A DNA stretch of 64,000 bases from an uncultured Alphaproteobacteria bacterium (GTDB lineage: Bacteria > Pseudomonadota > Alphaproteobacteria > Micavibrionales > Micavibrionaceae): assembly GCA_937923625.1 (NCBI GenBank), contig CALDTV010000010.1:16932-80931 (forward strand), given 5' to 3'. Of the stretch, positions 25,969 through 34,657 are shown piece after piece. How positions within the stretch are numbered: position 1 is the stretch's first letter; each line of letters opens with the position of its first letter. A program made the translations under genes and the position numbers. The notes beneath the pieces are model-generated. The model saw only the letters and a list, made by a program, of their open reading frames with translations. It made no database searches and had not been told where the DNA came from.

Positions 25969-27792
25969 ATGTCACATAGTTTTTCAGCTGTTCAAAAGCT
26001 TTTCTTGGTTTTGTTTTTTATAACAGTATGTCCTTTTCTTGCGTCATGTGAAATGACGCAGAATTATTTGAAGCATGACCGCGAGAATAATATGGAGCCT
26101 CAAGATTATCGTGATGCTCTTGCGCCGCGCCCCATTGATATTGGGGATAAAAACAAAGGGCGCCTAAGTGGGAATATTCCTGCATTGAAACCTTATGTCG
26201 CGGCGCCGGATACAAACTATAAGCCAATGCCACTGGTGACAATTTCTGTAAATCAAACAGTTCCGATCAGAGACGTGATTTATGAAATTGCAGAACAGGC
26301 AGAATATGATGTTGAACTAGATCCGCGGATTCGTGGTTCCATTATCTTTTCAGCGCGAAACCGTCCTTTAGACATGGTTATTGAACGTATTTCTGATATA
26401 GCGGGGCTTCGTTTCAACTTTGAAGATGACATGCTTCGTGTTGAAATGGATACACCATATCATGAAACATATAAGATTAATTATTTAGCTTTAACGCGAA
26501 CCAATGCCAGTTCTATCAGCAATAACATATCAGTTGTCGCAGAAGGCGGCGCAGAAACGGGATCTCAATTTTCTGCTTCTAATGAGAGCGTTATAGATTT
26601 TTGGCAAGAGTTAGAAACAAACTTAACGCAAATAGTTCAATCTAATAGGGATAGTGCTCGTTTAGCGACGGATCGTGACCCTACAGTGACCGTTGCTCAA
26701 GGTGCGCCAGCCCCTGTTGACCCGCTTGTTATGGATGATCAGGGGAATATTGCCGAAAATGGCCCCAATGTTCAGGTAGCGCCACCCGCCGCAGTTTTAA
26801 ATGTAAACGCGATAGCACAAGAGGGTGAGGAAGAATCGAACAGTGAAGAAGATCCCTTTGAAGCGCGCTTCTCTATGAATAGGCAAGCAGGGCTTGTATC
26901 GGTTTTTGCGCCTGAAAGAGTGCATGAAAAAGTATCTTCTTACCTGTCCGAGTTAAAAAAATCAGCGACAACTCAGGTGCTGATTGAAGCCAAGGTTCTT
27001 GAAGTGACATTGGATGATCAATTCTCCGCTGGTATTGATTGGACGATTATTTTTGATGAATTGTCACGTGGTGGCATTGGTTTTAATGCGACAGGTGGTT
27101 TGGTTCGTGGTGTTATTGATTCCGGCATTGCTGATACAAACACGGCGATCGCGACTTACAGCCGTGGTGATGTGAACGCGACGATAGATGCTCTATCACA
27201 ATTTGGTACGATCCAAGCTTTGGCGAGTCCTAGATTAACGGTGTTGAATAATCAGTCGGCTGTTTTAAACGTCGCAGAAAATGTTGTTTATTTTGAAATT
27301 GAATCTGAAACAACGATAACCGATGGTATCGCTCTTACGGAAACAACGGCTGAGACGCGTACTGTGCCAGAAGGCGTTCTCATTAATGTGCAGCCTGCAA
27401 TTGATGTTGACGACCAGTTAATTTCAATGGCTATTCGTCCAACAATCACAACAATCACTCAAAGAATTCCAGATCCCGTTAATGCTGGAAATACTGTTCC
27501 GCAAGTTAATGTTCAGGAGTTTGACTCCATTATTCAAATGAATAACGGTCAAGCGGTTGTTATGGGGGGCTTAATGCAAGATCGCGTTGAAGGAATACGT
27601 AAGGGGGTTCCTGTTTTGGGAGAAACACCTTTACTCGGCGCTCTCTTTAGAAACCAGCAAGATCAAGTTAAAAAAACCGAACTTGTTGTATTCCTGAAGG
27701 CAACAATTGTTGAAGGCGGAAATAGCATTCATGCAACGGATAAAGATTTATATCGTACATTCTCTAGCGATAGACGTCCTTTTGATCTGTAG
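25969..27792 (+). CDS. Outer-membrane secretin lipoprotein (PilQ/MshL family)
   Basis: 607 residues. A lipoprotein signal with lipobox LASC (Cys27) is followed by a secretin/TonB short N-terminal domain (about 90-160) with VPIRDVIYEIAEQ. An N-domain is split by a disordered acidic insert (about 185-300). The C-terminal secretin barrel has VLIEAKVLEVTLDDQFSAGIDW, LTVLNNQSA and VMGGLMQDR. It forms the pore through which the pilus leaves. The lipidated form and single N-domain region resemble MshL more than PilQ. ATG at 25969 is preferred over an in-frame TTG at 25954. Confidence 0.92.
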   Translation: MSHSFSAVQKLFLVLFFITVCPFLASCEMTQNYLKHDRENNMEPQDYRDALAPRPIDIGDKNKGRLSGNIPALKPYVAAPDTNYKPMPLVTISVNQTVPIRDVIYEIAEQAEYDVELDPRIRGSIIFSARNRPLDMVIERISDIAGLRFNFEDDMLRVEMDTPYHETYKINYLALTRTNASSISNNISVVAEGGAETGSQFSASNESVIDFWQELETNLTQIVQSNRDSARLATDRDPTVTVAQGAPAPVDPLVMDDQGNIAENGPNVQVAPPAAVLNVNAIAQEGEEESNSEEDPFEARFSMNRQAGLVSVFAPERVHEKVSSYLSELKKSATTQVLIEAKVLEVTLDDQFSAGIDWTIIFDELSRGGIGFNATGGLVRGVIDSGIADTNTAIATYSRGDVNATIDALSQFGTIQALASPRLTVLNNQSAVLNVAENVVYFEIESETTITDGIALTETTAETRTVPEGVLINVQPAIDVDDQLISMAIRPTITTITQRIPDPVNAGNTVPQVNVQEFDSIIQMNNGQAVVMGGLMQDRVEGIRKGVPVLGETPLLGALFRNQQDQVKKTELVVFLKATIVEGGNSIHATDKDLYRTFSSDRRPFDL

Positions 27793-27815
27793 ATTTTTTT
27801 AGCAAGGCTCTTTAG

Positions 27816-28577
27816 ATGATAGGTCTTTTGATAAAATATATTTTGACGGCCGCTTTAAGAGATCGTCTTCTCCTTAGCTTTGTTGTGTTGGTCGGGCTTG
27901 GCTTAAGTGTTTCAGTATTTTTGGGGTCTGCGGCACTGACTGAAAAAGATCAATTCTCTCTTGTGTTTGCGGCTGGCGGCCTAAGGATCGCCGGTTTATT
28001 AACATTAATATTATTCGTGGTTTTTTATCTTCGACGTTCATTTGAAACAAGGGATGTTGAGTATATTTTATCGCGTCCAATTTCAAAATTTCAGTTTTTA
28101 TTAGCCCATTCCCTAGCGTTTAGTATTCTGGCAACTTTTATTGCAGTGGTCGTGACCGCGGCGATCACTCTGTTATCTTATCAACATATACAATTAGGAC
28201 ATTTATTGTGGGGGGGAAGCTTTTGGGTTGAGCTTCTTGTGATGGCAAACGTTGCCTTATTTTTTGCCCTTTTCTTATCAAGCGCTGTGACAGCAACATT
28301 GATATCATTTGCTTTTTACGTACTTTCGCGCCTGATCGGCGATATCTTAGGGATTATAGAGAAGCCAGGCGAAAGTGGTACAATCGCATTTTTGGAAAAA
28401 ATAATGAACTTGGTTTCAGTCTTTATTCCTCGTTTGGACCTCATGGGACAGACAAGCTGGCTTTTATACGGCACTGGTGGGGCGGTTAATTTCCCCTTTT
28501 TGTTTATGCAAGGGGCCGTATTTTGTGGTCTCGTTCTGGCTGCCGCTTATTACGATCTTAGTCGAAGGCAGTTTTGA
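27816..28577 (+). CDS. ABC-2-type permease in pilus cluster
   Basis: 253 residues with about six hydrophobic segments and the ABC-2 permease hallmark DVEYILSRPISKFQFLLAH after the second helix. It is the probable partner of the ATPase at 20983-21690, as no other ABC subunit is in the window. The stop overlaps the next gene by one base (TGATG). A role in pilus biogenesis, as for Myxococcus PilI, is inferred from its place between the secretin and prepilin genes. Confidence 0.8.
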   Translation: MIGLLIKYILTAALRDRLLLSFVVLVGLGLSVSVFLGSAALTEKDQFSLVFAAGGLRIAGLLTLILFVVFYLRRSFETRDVEYILSRPISKFQFLLAHSLAFSILATFIAVVVTAAITLLSYQHIQLGHLLWGGSFWVELLVMANVALFFALFLSSAVTATLISFAFYVLSRLIGDILGIIEKPGESGTIAFLEKIMNLVSVFIPRLDLMGQTSWLLYGTGGAVNFPFLFMQGAVFCGLVLAAAYYDLSRRQF

Positions 28578-29305
28578 TGAAGCAAAATAAAATGCCCTTT
28601 GTTATCTTTACAGTATTCTTTTTAGCAAATCTTTTTTTTTGGTCACATGCTAAGGGCATACAATCTTTTTGGACAAATGTGCCGCCCGTTCCAACTGTTG
28701 AGAGAGCGTCGATGCTTACGTTGGGGGATAAACAATTTGCTTATCGCACCTATGCGACAATGCTACAGAACCTAGGCAATGTTGGTGGACGCTATGTGTC
28801 TTTACTTGATTATGATTATGCGCGTCTCAAAGATTGGTTTTTCTTAGTCGATCATCTTGATCCTGTCGCGGATGTTGTTCCAATGATGGCGGCTTATTAT
28901 TTTGGCGGTGTTCAAGACAAAGACAAACAAAAATATGTAATTGATTATCTAGAGCATGTGGGGCAAAGCCCTATCGGTGAAAAGTGGCGCTGGTTAGGTC
29001 ATGCGGTTTATCTTTCGCGTCATGAGCAAGAAGATACCGACCGTGCTTTGGAGCTTGCTTATAAGTTAGCAGAAAATAAAAGTCCAGATTTAGCCGATTG
29101 GGCAAAACAAATGCCGGCTTTTGTCTTACAAGAAAAAGGCAATGATAAAATGGCCTATCAAATTATGCTTAATATATTAATCTCAAATATAGATACAATG
29201 CATCCCAATGAGATTAATTTTATGGTGGAGTATTTATGTGTGACGTTGCCAGAAAATAACCCGTCTTTATACAACCCAGAACTTTGCAAAAAGGGGACGC
29301 CATGA
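28577..29305 (+). CDS. Membrane-anchored hypothetical protein, pilus/ABC operon
   Basis: 242 residues. One N-terminal membrane segment (about 7-25) is followed by a soluble, mostly helical region that may be TPR-like (RALELAYKLAENKSPDLADW, then GNDKMAYQIMLNILISN). Not a recognised family. It is coupled to the permease gene by TGATG and to the regulator gene by ATGA, so all three are likely made together. It may be the third component of the ABC system (compare PilG of Myxococcus), but that is a guess from position and topology. Confidence 0.65.
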   Translation: MKQNKMPFVIFTVFFLANLFFWSHAKGIQSFWTNVPPVPTVERASMLTLGDKQFAYRTYATMLQNLGNVGGRYVSLLDYDYARLKDWFFLVDHLDPVADVVPMMAAYYFGGVQDKDKQKYVIDYLEHVGQSPIGEKWRWLGHAVYLSRHEQEDTDRALELAYKLAENKSPDLADWAKQMPAFVLQEKGNDKMAYQIMLNILISNIDTMHPNEINFMVEYLCVTLPENNPSLYNPELCKKGTP

Positions 29306-30345
29306 ATTCAATTGCTTTAGAGTTTAATCTTCACGAAATCATTGCCTTATTAGGATTGGCGCAGTGTCTTTACGCACTCGTTTTTATAAGCTTTCGGATC
29401 GAAAATTTTTCTAGAGCTGTCATACCAATTTTATTTTATGCTGTTTTATTAGTTGGCTTTTTATTAAACGTTTCACGGCGCGGCTGGGAAGATCTCGTAC
29501 CATATTATAATGATTTGCTATGGCTATTTTGGACGTTATGTATTCCAGTTAGTGTTTTGCTGGCGCTGCAAATTGCGCGTATTACAAAAACGCCTGGGTA
29601 TATCTATTGGAATATTTTGTTTCTCGTTCCAATAGGGTATACGACGTCAATCATTTTTGATTACTTATTTGGTGATTTTGATAGCTGGCTGATCGTCACT
29701 GGTATTATTGTCGGCGCATTAAGCTTATTGGTTGTTTGGGCTCGAAGAGATTGGTTGAATAATATCTTAAATCATAAAAATGGACGAGAGCGCTTTTGGC
29801 TTGTGATGTCTCTTGTGGCTCTTAATATTGGTTTGATTGCAATTGGCCTTATGTCATTAAATGGCAAGCTTTCCTTCCAAGAGGCTGATTTTATCCGCAC
29901 TATATTAGGGATCAGCTTTGTGTATATTACGTCAACTAGCCTGTTCCGTTTGTACCCCCATGCTTTGTCTCTTGTGAAGAATTCTAAAAAGAAGAATGAG
30001 ACGCTTTCTGATAATGAGATTGAATATGCCTTAAAGATTGAAGATTTACTTAATTTAGAAAAAGTTTATCAAGAGCCGAGTTATGGTCGTTCTGATATGG
30101 CAAGAGAATTAGAGATAACCGAATCAAGCTTATCAAAGATTGTGAATGTTCATTTTAATAAAAGTGTGCCGCGATTATTGAATGAATACCGTGTTGAGGA
30201 GGCCAAGGTCTTATTAAAACAAACTGAGGCAGACGCAACAACAATTTCTTCGGAAGCAGGATTTAACTCGATGGCCACATTTAACCGTGTTTTCAAGGAG
30301 ATGACGGGTGTTACTCCATCAGAATATAGAAGTTCTCGTAAATAA
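29302..30345 (+). CDS. Membrane-bound AraC-family transcriptional regulator
   Basis: 347 residues. The N-terminal ~230 contain about seven hydrophobic segments. The C-terminal ~100 residues are an AraC DNA-binding domain with two helix-turn-helix units: MARELEITESSLSKIVN, then the signature GFNSMATFNRVFKEMTGVTPSEYR. Such fusions are thought to sense membrane or external signals and act on nearby promoters. It sits directly before the prepilin genes, whose promoter is the likely target. The ATG at 29302 overlaps the upstream stop by 4 bases and has AAGGGG before it. Confidence 0.88.
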   Translation: MNSIALEFNLHEIIALLGLAQCLYALVFISFRIENFSRAVIPILFYAVLLVGFLLNVSRRGWEDLVPYYNDLLWLFWTLCIPVSVLLALQIARITKTPGYIYWNILFLVPIGYTTSIIFDYLFGDFDSWLIVTGIIVGALSLLVVWARRDWLNNILNHKNGRERFWLVMSLVALNIGLIAIGLMSLNGKLSFQEADFIRTILGISFVYITSTSLFRLYPHALSLVKNSKKKNETLSDNEIEYALKIEDLLNLEKVYQEPSYGRSDMARELEITESSLSKIVNVHFNKSVPRLLNEYRVEEAKVLLKQTEADATTISSEAGFNSMATFNRVFKEMTGVTPSEYRSSRK

Positions 30346-30479
30346 GGTCTCTCATTTTGTCATTATGGGGTTTAAGACGTAAAATTGGTTTAGATTTGTT
30401 AACTTTTGTACTGCTAATATTGATTCATAGATTGAAAAAGGCTGTTTATTCAAAACTACTACAGTTTTTAAATATCAGT

Positions 30480-30485
30480 TATAAT
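30480..30485 (+). promoter_or_regulatory. Possible -10 element upstream of the prepilin gene
   Basis: TATAAT lies 29 bases before the prepilin start. A matching -35 hexamer is not clear at the usual distance, so an activator such as the adjacent AraC-type regulator may be needed. The 168-base gap between these two genes is otherwise AT-rich and without recognised motifs. Confidence 0.35.
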
Positions 30486-30513
30486 AACTTGTTAATTTCA
30501 AAGGAGAAAACAC

Positions 30514-31248
30514 ATGACATCCGTCAGATTACATAAAAATAAAAAAAGTGAGGCTGGTTTTACCTTGGTTGAATTGGCCATTGTAATGATTATTATTGGA
30601 TTACTTATCGGGGGAATTTTAAAAGGACAAGAGCTTGTTGGTAACGCCAGAGTGACTGCAACTGTTGCACAAATCAAAGGGATTGATGGGGCGATTTCAA
30701 CATTCCGCGACAAATATTCTGCGTTGCCCGGTGATATGCTGACGCCTAATGCGCGCTTAGCGAACTGCACAGCACAACCTTGTGCTGACGCCGGAAATGG
30801 TAATGGTCGTATTGATAGCATTGCATTGGGAGCGACAACAAATCAAAATTCTGAAGAGGCTGTTGCTTTTGTTCATTTATCAGCAGCCGATTTAATATCA
30901 GGCGTTCAAAATATTGATACTGATTTATTTGGAACAATGTTGCCGGAAGCTGAAGTTGGGGGTGGTTTCTGGTTGGGCTATACACCTGATGGAAACGCGG
31001 CAGAATTAGCAGCTGGCGATTTACGTGCGGGACACTATCTTGTGCTTGCTGGAGCTGTAGGTGCTATTACAGCAACGAGTATTGGTTTAACTCCAATCCA
31101 AGCAGCACAGATTGATCGTAAGCTTGATGATGGCCAAGCAGCATCTGGTGGTGTTTGGACGGTAGGTACTTCTTGTCACGTAGCTGGTGTATACAATGAA
31201 GCAACTGAGGTTTCTCAGTGTAAAATGTATATTCGTGTACAGAGCTAA
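30514..31248 (+). CDS. Type IV prepilin (major pilin candidate)
   Basis: 244 residues. A 14-residue leader ends in Gly before the mature FTLVELAIVMII helix (Phe+1, Glu+5), the classic prepilin peptidase site. The hydrophobic N-terminal helix is followed by a globular part with two possible disulfides (NCTAQPC; SCHVAGV...SQCK) that fits a pilin head. A strong ribosome site AAAGGAG lies before ATG 30514. A hairpin terminator follows at 31276-31305. Its tandem paralogue at 31323 is frameshifted, so this copy is probably the functional one. Confidence 0.92.
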   Translation: MTSVRLHKNKKSEAGFTLVELAIVMIIIGLLIGGILKGQELVGNARVTATVAQIKGIDGAISTFRDKYSALPGDMLTPNARLANCTAQPCADAGNGNGRIDSIALGATTNQNSEEAVAFVHLSAADLISGVQNIDTDLFGTMLPEAEVGGGFWLGYTPDGNAAELAAGDLRAGHYLVLAGAVGAITATSIGLTPIQAAQIDRKLDDGQAASGGVWTVGTSCHVAGVYNEATEVSQCKMYIRVQS

Positions 31249-31275
31249 TTCTTGGCTAAATGTATGATAATTCTC

Positions 31276-31305
31276 AAAAAGCTCCTTTACGAAGGAGCTT
31301 TTTTT
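31276..31305 (+). terminator. Rho-independent terminator after first prepilin
   Basis: Stem AAGCTCCTT / AAGGAGCTT with loop TACG, followed by a run of T. Nearly the same stem recurs after the second prepilin copy. Confidence 0.9.
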
Positions 31306-31322
31306 CAAGGCGAGGTTTCATT

Positions 31323-32047
31323 ATGAATAACAATCAATCTGGATTTACACTTGTTGAATTAGCGATCGTTATGATCATCATCGGTTTGTTGATTGGTGGC
31401 ATCTTAAAAGGTCAAGAGCTTGTTAGTAATGCGCGTGTGACATCAACTGTGGCACAAATTAAAGGAATTGATGGGCTATCTCAACATTCCGCGATAAATA
31501 TTCCGACTTGCCCGGTGATATTTTATTGCCACAAACACGTTTAGCGAACTGTACGGCGGCTCCTTGTAGAAGAGGTGGGAATGATGATGGGCAAATTGAT
31601 ATAAATGTTGGGGGCACGCCAGGTATATCAAGGGAAAATTCTCTCGCTTTTGTTCATATGGCTGCTGCTGATTTAATATCGGGCGTGCAAAATGTTGATG
31701 TTGTTGCTTTTGGGCAAATGCTACCGCAGGCAAATGTTGGTGGCGGTTTTATGATAGGCTTTACAGCAGATGGTGCAGCCGTTGGTGGCGCAGGCGTTGG
31801 TTTTCCAGCTAATCAATTGCTTGCAGGACATTATCTAGTTTTAAGTGGAGAGGCAAATCAAGTCACTCTTAATAATTTAGGGCTGACGCCTATTATTGCC
31901 GCGCAAATTGACCGTAAACTGGATGATGGTGTTGGCAATACAGGCGGGATCCAAGTCATGGGAACAAACTGTGCGGATGGCACAGGTGTTTATAATGAAG
32001 TGATTGAAATGTATACATGTAAATTATTTATTCGTGTCCAAAGCTAA
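31323..32047 (+). pseudogene. Second prepilin, frameshifted copy of the first
   Basis: An ATG at 31323 starts a prepilin with leader MNNNQSG and mature FTLVELAIVMII, identical in style to the upstream gene. After KGIDG the frame shifts at a GGG run (31473-31475), where the paralogue has GGGG. The first frame then ends at 31544. The +1 frame continues with DLPGDILLP through to a normal C-terminus (FIRVQS) at 32047. Restoring one base gives 241 residues against 244 in the paralogue. It could be a true pseudogene, phase-variable, or a sequencing error. Confidence 0.88.
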
Positions 32048-32073
32048 TTTTCATTTGTGGTTAAGGGGGGGGC

Positions 32074-32104
32074 AAAAAGCTCCTTTTTGAAGGAGCTTTT
32101 TTTA
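32074..32104 (+). terminator. Rho-independent terminator after second prepilin
   Basis: Stem AAAAGCTCCTT / AAGGAGCTTTT with a TTTG-type loop and T run. It repeats the terminator at 31276-31305, as expected if gene and terminator were duplicated together. It also lies at the convergent end of leuB. Confidence 0.9.
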
Positions 32105-33193
32105 TTAGCTTAATTCTGCAATGAGTGCGTCACCCATTTTTGCTGTCGATACTTCGGTGCAACCGTTCGCCATGATATCGGGCGTGCGGATGCCTTTTTC
32201 GAGGACTTTTTGGACGGCTGACTCGATAAGATTAGCTTGCTCACCGCAATCAAGTGAGTATCTAAGCGCCATAGCAAAGCTTAAGATTGTGGCGAGCGGG
32301 TTGGCTTTACCTTGTCCTGCGATGTCGGGGGCGGAGCCGTGAACGGGTTCGTATAGTCCTGGCTTACCAGCTTCACCTAGGGAAGCGGAAGGGAGCATGC
32401 CAAGCGATCCAGTGCACATTGCTGCGGCGTCTGAGAGTAAGTCACCAAACAAATTATCTGTCACAATCACATCAAATTGTGATGGATTGCGAACAAGTTG
32501 CATGGCGGCATTGTCGGCGTACATATGTTCGAGCGTGACGTCAGAAAAGTTGGCAGTATGTAAAGCAGTGATATCTTCACGCCATAACTTGCCGCTTTCC
32601 ATGACGTTGGCTTTTTCGCAAGAAGTAACTTTATTATTTCGCTTGCGGGCTAAGTCAAAGGCGACGCGGCCAACGCGGTCAATTTCATATGTTTCATAAA
32701 CCTGCGTATTGACACCACGACGTTGGCCGTTACCAAGATCTTCGATGCCGCGGGGTTCGCCAAAATAAACACCACCAGTTAATTCGCGCACAATAAGAAT
32801 GTCCAAGCCACGAACAATTTCAGGCTTTAAAGTTGATGCATCAATCAAGGCATCAAATACAAGAGCAGGGCGAAGATTTGCAAATAGTTGCATTTCTTTG
32901 CGTAGATTAAGCAGGCCTTGCTCTGGTCGTTTATCGTAATCAACCTTGTCCCATTTCGGCCCGCCGACACTGCCCATGATAACCGCATCACTGGCTTTAC
33001 ATTTTTGTAATGTTTCATCCGCCAAAGGAACGCCATAACGATCATATGCCGCCCCACCAATATCATCTTCATGCAGGGTAAAGGAGATGTCTTGCGTGTC
33101 CTCTAACCAAGTAATAACTTTACGGACTTCTGCCATGGCTTCGGGGCCGATACCATCACCGGGGAGAATTGTGAGCGTATAATTTTTTGTCAT
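32105..33193 (-). CDS. leuB: 3-isopropylmalate dehydrogenase
   Basis: NAD-dependent enzyme that oxidises and decarboxylates 3-isopropylmalate in leucine synthesis; 362 residues, family length. Motifs: [12 protein letters not shown] at the start, [30 protein letters not shown], and the NAD-binding [18 protein letters not shown] at 33193 overlaps the leuD stop by 4 bases. It is the last gene of the leuC-HD-leuD-leuB group. Confidence 0.97.
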   Translation of the reverse strand: MTKNYTLTILPGDGIGPEAMAEVRKVITWLEDTQDISFTLHEDDIGGAAYDRYGVPLADETLQKCKASDAVIMGSVGGPKWDKVDYDKRPEQGLLNLRKEMQLFANLRPALVFDALIDASTLKPEIVRGLDILIVRELTGGVYFGEPRGIEDLGNGQRRGVNTQVYETYEIDRVGRVAFDLARKRNNKVTSCEKANVMESGKLWREDITALHTANFSDVTLEHMYADNAAMQLVRNPSQFDVIVTDNLFGDLLSDAAAMCTGSLGMLPSASLGEAGKPGLYEPVHGSAPDIAGQGKANPLATILSFAMALRYSLDCGEQANLIESAVQKVLEKGIRTPDIMANGCTEVSTAKMGDALIAELS

Positions 33194-33804
33194 GATTTAT
33201 AAAGCCAACTACGTTTCTGTTTGTCGTTATTTTCAAAATCGGCGATGTGGGCTTTTTTCTCTAATGTTAAGCCAATATCATCTAACCCATTGAGCAAGCA
33301 ATGCTTGCGGAAGGGGTCAATGTCGAAATCAAAACTAAATTTATTGCCGCGCTTGATTGTCTGGTTTTCTAAGTCAATCTCAAGAGGTGCCTCAGGATTA
33401 GTTTCGGCTTCGTCCATTAATTGATCGACTTGTTCTTGGGGGAGTTGAATAGGCAAGATACCGTTTTTAAAGCTGTTATTGTAAAAGATATCCGCAAAGC
33501 TGGGGGCGATGAGACAGCGTATGCCCATATCCAAAATTGCCCAAGGGGCGTGCTCGCGCGATGAACCGCAACCAAAATTCTCACCAGTGATAAGAATTCC
33601 TGCATCGCGGTAGGCGTCTTTGTTTAAAACAAAATCTGTTTTCTCACTGCCATCTTCATTATAACGAATATCGTTAAAGGCATTTACGCCAAGGCCTGTG
33701 CGTTTGACAGTTTTTAAAAATTGTTTTGGGATAATGATATCTGTATCAACATTAATCATCCGAAGCGGTGCGGCTATTGCGCTCAATTTATCAAATTTTT
33801 CCAT
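33190..33804 (-). CDS. leuD: 3-isopropylmalate dehydratase small subunit
   Basis: 204 residues. Forms the isomerase with LeuC, turning 2-isopropylmalate into 3-isopropylmalate. Typical motifs: [14 protein letters not shown] near the N-terminus, then [17 protein letters not shown] and [20 protein letters not shown] at 33804 is 8 bases after the HD-domain gene stop. Overlaps leuB by 4 bases. Confidence 0.97.
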   Translation of the reverse strand: MEKFDKLSAIAAPLRMINVDTDIIIPKQFLKTVKRTGLGVNAFNDIRYNEDGSEKTDFVLNKDAYRDAGILITGENFGCGSSREHAPWAILDMGIRCLIAPSFADIFYNNSFKNGILPIQLPQEQVDQLMDEAETNPEAPLEIDLENQTIKRGNKFSFDFDIDPFRKHCLLNGLDDIGLTLEKKAHIADFENNDKQKRSWLYKS

Positions 33805-33812
33805 GTTTGTTT

Positions 33813-34529
33813 TTACCTTGCGGCTAGCTGAAAATCAATAAAACGCTGTAAAATTTCAGGGTGAAATGCGCCGCCATATTTCTTGCCTGTTTTCATGCGC
33901 TCTAAAGCACTGGCGGGGCTGCGGCGCTCTGGTTGGTGTGGGCGATGGATCATATCGCCATCAAAGGCATCTATAATGCAAATCGCCTGAATAATTTTTC
34001 CGAGCTTACTGGCTTCCAAGCCCTCATAGCCTTCACCATCCATCCGTTCATGATGAAGACGTTGTAAGGATTGAACGATTTGAATATGGGGGTGCGTCAG
34101 AAGCTCTTCGGGTGATTTTGAAACCGCCATATCGGTCAGCTCAACGCCCAATTGTGTGTGCTCACGCTTTTCTTGGCGCTCTTCTTGTGTTGGGCGGTGA
34201 GGGAGCTGCCAAATAGCTGGATCATAGGAGGGGTGAGTTTTACCCAAATCATGGAGCAAATTTGCATCATAAAAATTGCGGCCAGCACGTTCGGAAAACC
34301 CTAGTTCTGTTGTGATAAATTGCATGCCAACGGCGGAGGTACGAATGAGATGCTGGCTCATCACCGAGCCATAATTATTGATTTCCTCAGCATAATTTTC
34401 AATGCGTGACCATAAATTGGTTTCAATAGGCTTCCAATGTGTTGCAAGGACGGGGTCGTCTTGGACATCGTAGCTATCCAAAAGGGCGTCAATATTACCA
34501 AATGTGTCTGTTTGGGCCGCGTTAAGCAT
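33813..34529 (-). CDS. HD-domain (HD-GYP-like) protein inside the leu cluster
   Basis: 238 residues, cytoplasmic. The HD motif is LLHDLGK (about residue 91 on) and later [14 protein letters not shown] matches the HHE..DG.GYP region of HD-GYP c-di-GMP phosphodiesterases, with GYE replacing [18 protein letters not shown] agrees with the next conserved helix. No receiver or sensor domain is present. It may still act on a cyclic dinucleotide, or have lost activity. It is co-oriented between leuC and leuD, an unusual place for such a gene. ATG at 34529. Confidence 0.82.
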   Translation of the reverse strand: MLNAAQTDTFGNIDALLDSYDVQDDPVLATHWKPIETNLWSRIENYAEEINNYGSVMSQHLIRTSAVGMQFITTELGFSERAGRNFYDANLLHDLGKTHPSYDPAIWQLPHRPTQEERQEKREHTQLGVELTDMAVSKSPEELLTHPHIQIVQSLQRLHHERMDGEGYEGLEASKLGKIIQAICIIDAFDGDMIHRPHQPERRSPASALERMKTGKKYGGAFHPEILQRFIDFQLAAR

Positions 34530-34579
34530 ACGCCCTTATAGGCTTGTATAGGAGATTTGAAAAGATTTTTATCCTTAAA

Positions 34580-34649
34580 CGTCATTGCGAGAATGTAATA
34601 ACAAAGCAATCTGGATTGCTGCAGTCGTTAACGCTCCTTCGCAATGACG
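34580..34649. repeat. Palindromic intergenic repeat, copy 1
   Basis: A 70-base element with perfect 11-base ends CGTCATTGCGA / TCGCAATGACG and an inner hairpin AGCAAT-CTGG-ATTGCT. Its 24-base core (34604-34627) matches 47654-47677 at all but about three positions. It lies between leuC and the HD gene and could form an RNA hairpin there. Confidence 0.85.
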
Positions 34650-34657
34650 GAAGCTGG

